Shown one piece after another: positions 60,238 to 64,000 of a stretch of 64,000 nt of DNA. The notes below the pieces were generated by a model. The model searched no databases. It was not told the origin of the DNA and saw only the letters and a program-made list of their open reading frames with translations. The first letter of the stretch is position 1. The number at the start of each line of letters is the position of its first letter. The position numbers and the translations under genes were made by a program. Source of the stretch: Pseudomonas nitroreducens TX1 (GTDB taxonomy: Bacteria > Pseudomonadota > Gammaproteobacteria > Pseudomonadales > Pseudomonadaceae). The DNA is taken from contig NZ_AMZB01000100.1 in the NCBI RefSeq assembly GCF_000313755.1, positions 62,001-126,000 on the forward strand, in the 5' to 3' direction.

Positions 60238-60954
60238 ATGTCTGTACTGAAGAAACCCTTCACCGCCATCGCCGCCGCCATCGCCCTGTGCGCCACCAGC
60301 CTGGGAGCCCTGGCAGACGAACCTCGCTACAACCAGGTTTCGCTGCGCGCCGAGGTCAGCCAGGAAGTCGCCCACGACCTGATGCACGTGACCCTGTTCA
60401 GCGAAGGCCAGGGCACCGACCCGGCGAAGCTGGCAGCCGAGACCACCACCGCGATGAACGCGGCGGTCGAGCAGGCGCGCAAGGTGAAAGGCGTGACCGT
60501 CAGCCTGGGCAGCCGCAACAGTTACCCGGTGTATGACGACAAGGGCCAGAAGATCACCGCCTGGCGCGAGCGCGCTGAATTGCGGCTGGAAAGCACCGAC
60601 TTCGCCGCCCTCTCCCAGCTCACCGCGGACCTGCTGGGCAAGCTGAAGATGGGCAGCATGAACTTCAGCATCGCCGACGCCACCCGCGCCAAGAACGAGG
60701 ACGCGATGATGAAAGGCGCCGTGGACGCCTTCAAGGCCCGCGCCCAGGTGCTCACCGACGCGCTCGGCGGCAAGGGCTACAAGCTGGTCAGCCTTAACCT
60801 GAACACCTCCGGCGCGCCGCACCCGATGCCCGTTATGCGCATGGCCGCGATGAAGGCTGACAGCTACGGCGGCGCCCCGGCGCAGGAAATCGAGGCCGGC
60901 ACCAGCCAGGTCACCGTCAGCGCGGACGGCACGATCGAGGTGCAGATGCCGTAA
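60238..60954 (+). CDS. Periplasmic SIMPL-domain protein (DUF541)
   Basis: A 238-residue secreted protein with signal peptide about 1-24 (LGALA-DEP). The rest is one SIMPL/DUF541 domain, related to E. coli YggE and to BP26, a channel-shaped oligomer. Features are VSQEVAHDLMHVTLFSEGQG in parts, and AFKARAQVLTDALGGKGYKL near 165. Function is not established; YggE has been linked to lower oxidative stress. AAGGAG lies eight bases before ATG 60238. It is divergent from roxS and corresponds to PA4495. Confidence 0.86.
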   Translation: MSVLKKPFTAIAAAIALCATSLGALADEPRYNQVSLRAEVSQEVAHDLMHVTLFSEGQGTDPAKLAAETTTAMNAAVEQARKVKGVTVSLGSRNSYPVYDDKGQKITAWRERAELRLESTDFAALSQLTADLLGKLKMGSMNFSIADATRAKNEDAMMKGAVDAFKARAQVLTDALGGKGYKLVSLNLNTSGAPHPMPVMRMAAMKADSYGGAPAQEIEAGTSQVTVSADGTIEVQMP

Positions 60955-61023
60955 CACCACGACCGCTTCCAGCGCGGCGCCTCCGGGGACCGGGGCGCCG
61001 TCACCCGACTACAGGGTTCTCAT

Positions 61024-61039
61024 TGTCGAAATTGCGACA
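61024..61039 (+). promoter_or_regulatory. Inverted repeat upstream of dppA1
   Basis: TGTCG-AAATTG-CGACA has perfect five-base arms and lies 137 bases before the dppA1 start. This is a typical dimeric-repressor layout. PsdR, the dipeptide-use repressor of P. aeruginosa, is a conceivable binder, but its site is unknown to me. Confidence 0.35.
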
Positions 61040-61175
61040 TTCCCTTGCACCCGCGTCACAACTTCTACACTCATCCCCGCCAGCAGCTTGCGCCCGGCAT
61101 GTGCCGTGCATAGTTTCACGCAACGCAGCTCACGAGGCTGCCCCTCGATGACAACCAGAATAAACAGAGGTCCGT

Positions 61176-62777
61176 ATGCGTAAGAACGCCGTCATCCGCT
61201 CCATGATTGCCGCTGGGCTGATCGCCAGCGCCCCGCTCGCCCACGCCGCCAACAACCTGGTCTACTGCTCCGAAGGCAGCCCCGCGGGCTTCGACCCCGG
61301 CCAGTACACCACCGGCACCGACTTCGACGCCTCGGCCGAAACGGTCTTCAACCGCCTCACCCAGTTCGAGCGCGGCGGTACCCAGGTCGTCCCGGGCCTG
61401 GCGGAAAAGTGGGACGTATCCGATGACGGCAAGACCTACACCTTCCACCTGCGCTCCGGTGTGAAGTTCCACACCACCGACTACTTCAAGCCGACCCGCG
61501 AGTTCAACGCCGACGACGTGCTGTTCACCTTCAACCGCATGCTCGACAAGAACCATCCGTTCCGTAAGGCCTACCAGACCGAGTTCCCCTACTTCACCGA
61601 CATGGGCATGGACGCGAACATCGCCAAGGTGGAGAAGGTCGACGACCACACCGTCAAGTTCACCCTCAACGAAGTCGACGCCGCGTTCATCCAGAACCTG
61701 GCCATGAGCTTCGCCTCGATCCAGTCCGGCGAATACGCCGACCAGTTGCTCAAGCAGGGCAAGGCCAGCGACATCAACCAGAAGCCCATCGGCACCGGCC
61801 CGTTCGTGTTCAGTCGCTACCAGAAGGACGCGATGATCCGCTTCAAGGCCAACCCCGACTACTGGAACAAGGGCGAGGTGAAGATCGACAACCTGATCTT
61901 CGCCATCAACACCGACGCCTCGGTGCGCATGCAGAAGCTCAAGGCCAACGAGTGCCAGATCACCCTCTTCCCGCGCCCGGCCGACCTGGAAGCGCTGAAG
62001 AAGGACGCGAACCTGAACATGCCGTCGCAGCCAGGCTTCAACCTCGGCTACATCGCCTACAACGTCCTGCACAAGCCGTTCGACAAGCTTGAAGTGCGCG
62101 AGGCGCTGGACATGGCGGTGAACAAGAAGGCGATCATCGACGCCGTCTACCAGGGCGCCGGCCAGCTCGCCGTGAACGGCATGCCGCCGACCCAGTGGTC
62201 CTACGACGACAGCATCAAGGACACCGGCTACAACCCGGAAAAGGCCAAGGAACTGCTGAAGAAGGCCGGCGTGGCCGAAGGCACCGAGATCACCCTGTGG
62301 GCCATGCCGGTGCAGCGCCCCTACAACCCCAACGCCAAGCTGATGGCCGAGATGCTGCAGTCCGACTGGGCCAAGGTCGGCATCAAGGCGAAGATCGTCA
62401 CCTACGAGTGGGGCGAGTACATCAAGCGCGCCAAGGGCGGCGAGCACGATGCCATGCTGATCGGCTGGAGCGGCGACAACGGCGACCCGGACAACTGGCT
62501 GGGCACCCTGTACGGCTGCGATGCCGTGGATGGCAACAACTTCTCCAAATGGTGCGACCCGGCGTACGACAAGCTGATCAAGGACGCCAAGCGCACCCCG
62601 GACCAGGCCAAGCGCACCGAGTTGTACAAGCAGGCCCAGCACATCCTCAAGGAGCAGGTGCCGATCACCCCGATCGCCCACTCCACCGTGTACCAGCCGA
62701 TGCGCAAGACAGTGCAGGACTTCAAGATCAGTCCGTTCGCGCTGAACTCGTTCTACGGCGTCAGCGTAGGCAAGTAA
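61176..62777 (+). CDS. dppA1: Dipeptide ABC transporter substrate-binding protein
   Basis: A 533-residue periplasmic binding protein of the DppA/OppA family (SBP_bac_5), with a signal peptide to about residue 25 (LAHA-AN). It delivers di- or tripeptides to the DppBCDF permease. Typical segments include SEGSPAGFDPGQYTTGTDFDASAETVFNRL in pieces, ADDVLFTFNRM and the GTGPFVFSRY core. The permease genes are not in this window; in PAO1 they lie a few kilobases further on (memory). By order it matches PA4496, hence the symbol. Confidence 0.9.
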   Translation: MRKNAVIRSMIAAGLIASAPLAHAANNLVYCSEGSPAGFDPGQYTTGTDFDASAETVFNRLTQFERGGTQVVPGLAEKWDVSDDGKTYTFHLRSGVKFHTTDYFKPTREFNADDVLFTFNRMLDKNHPFRKAYQTEFPYFTDMGMDANIAKVEKVDDHTVKFTLNEVDAAFIQNLAMSFASIQSGEYADQLLKQGKASDINQKPIGTGPFVFSRYQKDAMIRFKANPDYWNKGEVKIDNLIFAINTDASVRMQKLKANECQITLFPRPADLEALKKDANLNMPSQPGFNLGYIAYNVLHKPFDKLEVREALDMAVNKKAIIDAVYQGAGQLAVNGMPPTQWSYDDSIKDTGYNPEKAKELLKKAGVAEGTEITLWAMPVQRPYNPNAKLMAEMLQSDWAKVGIKAKIVTYEWGEYIKRAKGGEHDAMLIGWSGDNGDPDNWLGTLYGCDAVDGNNFSKWCDPAYDKLIKDAKRTPDQAKRTELYKQAQHILKEQVPITPIAHSTVYQPMRKTVQDFKISPFALNSFYGVSVGK

Positions 62778-62783
62778 GGCCAT

Positions 62784-62808
62784 GGGCCGCCGGGATTCCC
62801 GGCGGCCC
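62784..62808 (+). terminator. Strong hairpin between dppA1 and dppA2
   Basis: The stem GGGCCGCCGGG / CCCGGCGGCCC has 11 perfect pairs with an ATT loop, followed by GTTCCTCC rather than a clean T run. It could be a weak terminator, or a 3' mRNA stabiliser that gives dppA1 more message than dppA2. Confidence 0.6.
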
Positions 62809-62826
62809 GTTCCTCCGGCAGTTGCC

Positions 62827-64000
62827 ATGCGCGAAGCGCTCATCCGCCTGACCCTGGCCAGCCTCCTCGGCTGTGCGCCGGCATTCGGCCAATCGTTGGT
62901 GGTCTGCACCGAGGCCAGCCCGGAAGGGTTCGACATCACCCAGTACACCGCCGCCACCACCGCCGACGCCTCCGCCGAGACCGTTTTCGAACGCCTGGTG
63001 CAGTTCGCCCCCGGCAGCACCCGTGTGGTGCCCGCGTTGGCAGAGAGCTGGGAGATCAGCGACGACGGCCTGCACTACACCTTCGTCCTGCGTCAGGGCG
63101 TGAAATTCCACAGCACCGACTACTTCACCCCGACCCGTGATTTCGACGCCGACGACGTGCTCTGGAGTTTCCAGCGCCAGCTCGACCCGAAGCACCCTTG
63201 GAACAAACTGGCCCCGCGCGGCTTTCCCTATGCCGAGGCGATGGGCCTGCCCGGCCTGATCAGCGCGGTGGAAAAGCTCGACGACCACCATGTGCGCTTC
63301 ACTCTCAGGCACCCCGAGGCGCCCTTTCTCGCCGACCTGGCAATGGGCTTCGCGTCCATCTATTCCGCCGAGTACGGCGACCTGCTGCTGGCCGCCGAAA
63401 AAGCCGACCAACTGAACAACCTGCCCATCGGCACCGGCCCCTTCATCTTCCAGCGCTACCAGAAGGATGCCCAGGTGCGCTTCACCGCCAATCCGGATTA
63501 CTGGGGCGGCAAGCCGAAGATCGACCGCCTGCTGCTGGCAATCACTCCCGATCCGAACGTACGCATCCAGAAGGTCAAGGCCGGCGACTGCCAGATCGCC
63601 GTGTACCCCAAGCCCACCGACATCCCCGCCTTGCGCCAGATCCCGAAGCTGAAGGTCGAGGAACTGGACTCGCTGCTGGTCGCCTACGTCGGCATCAATA
63701 CCCGGCACAAGCCGCTGGACGACGTGCGGGTGCGCCAGGCGATCAACCTCGCCTTCGACCGCGACGCCTACCTGCGCGTGCAGTTCGGCGAAGGCGCCGC
63801 GACACTGGCTGTGGCGCCCTACCCGCCGACACTGTGGGGTTCCGATCCGCAACTCAAGGTCTGGCCCCACGACCCGGCGCGGGCGAAACAGCTGCTGGAA
63901 GAAGCGGGCATCAAGCCCGGTCTCAAGCTGTCGATCTGGACCCGTCCCGGCGGCGGGCCGACCAACCCCAACCCCGGCATCGGCGCGCAGATGCTGCAGA
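62827..64000 (+). CDS. dppA2: Second dipeptide-type substrate-binding protein (3' end outside window)
   Basis: An SBP_bac_5-family periplasmic binding protein; 391 codons are visible and the frame is open to the window edge. The signal peptide covers about residues 1-21 (GCAPAFG-QS). It is a paralogue of the upstream gene, sharing (V/C)xEASPEGFD, DASAETVFERL, VKFHSTDYF and GTGPFIFQRYQKDA patterns. It lies 49 bases after dppA1, separated by a strong hairpin. By order it matches PA4497. Start: ATG 62827 directly before the signal sequence. Confidence 0.87.
   Translation, partial: MREALIRLTLASLLGCAPAFGQSLVVCTEASPEGFDITQYTAATTADASAETVFERLVQFAPGSTRVVPALAESWEISDDGLHYTFVLRQGVKFHSTDYFTPTRDFDADDVLWSFQRQLDPKHPWNKLAPRGFPYAEAMGLPGLISAVEKLDDHHVRFTLRHPEAPFLADLAMGFASIYSAEYGDLLLAAEKADQLNNLPIGTGPFIFQRYQKDAQVRFTANPDYWGGKPKIDRLLLAITPDPNVRIQKVKAGDCQIAVYPKPTDIPALRQIPKLKVEELDSLLVAYVGINTRHKPLDDVRVRQAINLAFDRDAYLRVQFGEGAATLAVAPYPPTLWGSDPQLKVWPHDPARAKQLLEEAGIKPGLKLSIWTRPGGGPTNPNPGIGAQMLQ

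Overview
This window is chromosomal DNA of a Pseudomonas, most likely from the P. aeruginosa group (P. nitroreducens, P. citronellolis and P. knackmussii are plausible relatives). The DNA is GC-rich. Gene order from trpS to the dppA genes matches, from memory, P. aeruginosa PAO1 PA4439 to PA4497. Both ends cut genes: trpS on the left and a dipeptide-binding protein on the right. I saw no rRNA, tRNA, CRISPR array, prophage or plasmid function.

Layout. 1-3.2 kb: trpS, a small alpha/beta hydrolase, yhcB, and a REP-associated transposase flanked by its REP repeats. 3.3-12.9 kb: sulfate activation (cysD, cysNC), the lytic transglycosylase mltB, a NIF3-like protein, the envelope-stress protease algW, and a leftward hisG-hisD-hisC group below murA. 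12.9-17.6 kb: murA, ibaG and the mlaFEDCB lipid-transport operon, all leftward. 17.8-25 kb, rightward: kdsD-kdsC-lptC-lptA-lptB (Kdo supply and LPS export), then rpoN-hpf-ptsN-rapZ-npr (sigma-54 and the nitrogen phosphotransferase branch). 25-38.4 kb: tldD and pmbA, darP, a nitrilase, yhdP, rng, maf and the shape genes mreBCD. 38.6-42.7 kb: gatCAB, a small RlpA-like lipoprotein, a carboxymuconolactone decarboxylase homologue and a REP cluster.

42.9-53.2 kb is the leftward mag operon around MagD, a bacterial alpha-2-macroglobulin. It is the most interesting segment. MagD has glycine where thioester macroglobulins have cysteine. MagE reads as a degenerate penicillin-binding-protein-like domain, a SpoIID-like domain and an HExxH tail. 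MagC carries the NlpC/P60 cysteine-histidine signature. Together they suggest that the macroglobulin sits in a peptidoglycan-acting complex. 53.4-58.1 kb is a block I do not remember at this place in PAO1: an AEC transporter, a bactofilin, a membrane coiled-coil protein, an M23 endopeptidase and an SbmA-like ABC transporter. 58.2-64 kb: the RoxR/RoxS respiratory two-component pair, a SIMPL-domain protein and two tandem dipeptide-binding proteins.

Much of the window serves the cell envelope: precursor synthesis (murA, kdsCD), lipid and LPS transport (mla, lpt, yhdP), shape (mreBCD, bactofilin), wall turnover (mltB, RlpA-like, M23, mag) and stress sensing (algW). A separate point of note is mreC. 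Its only start that fits both the Shine-Dalgarno spacing and the E. coli MreC N-terminus is an AUC codon.
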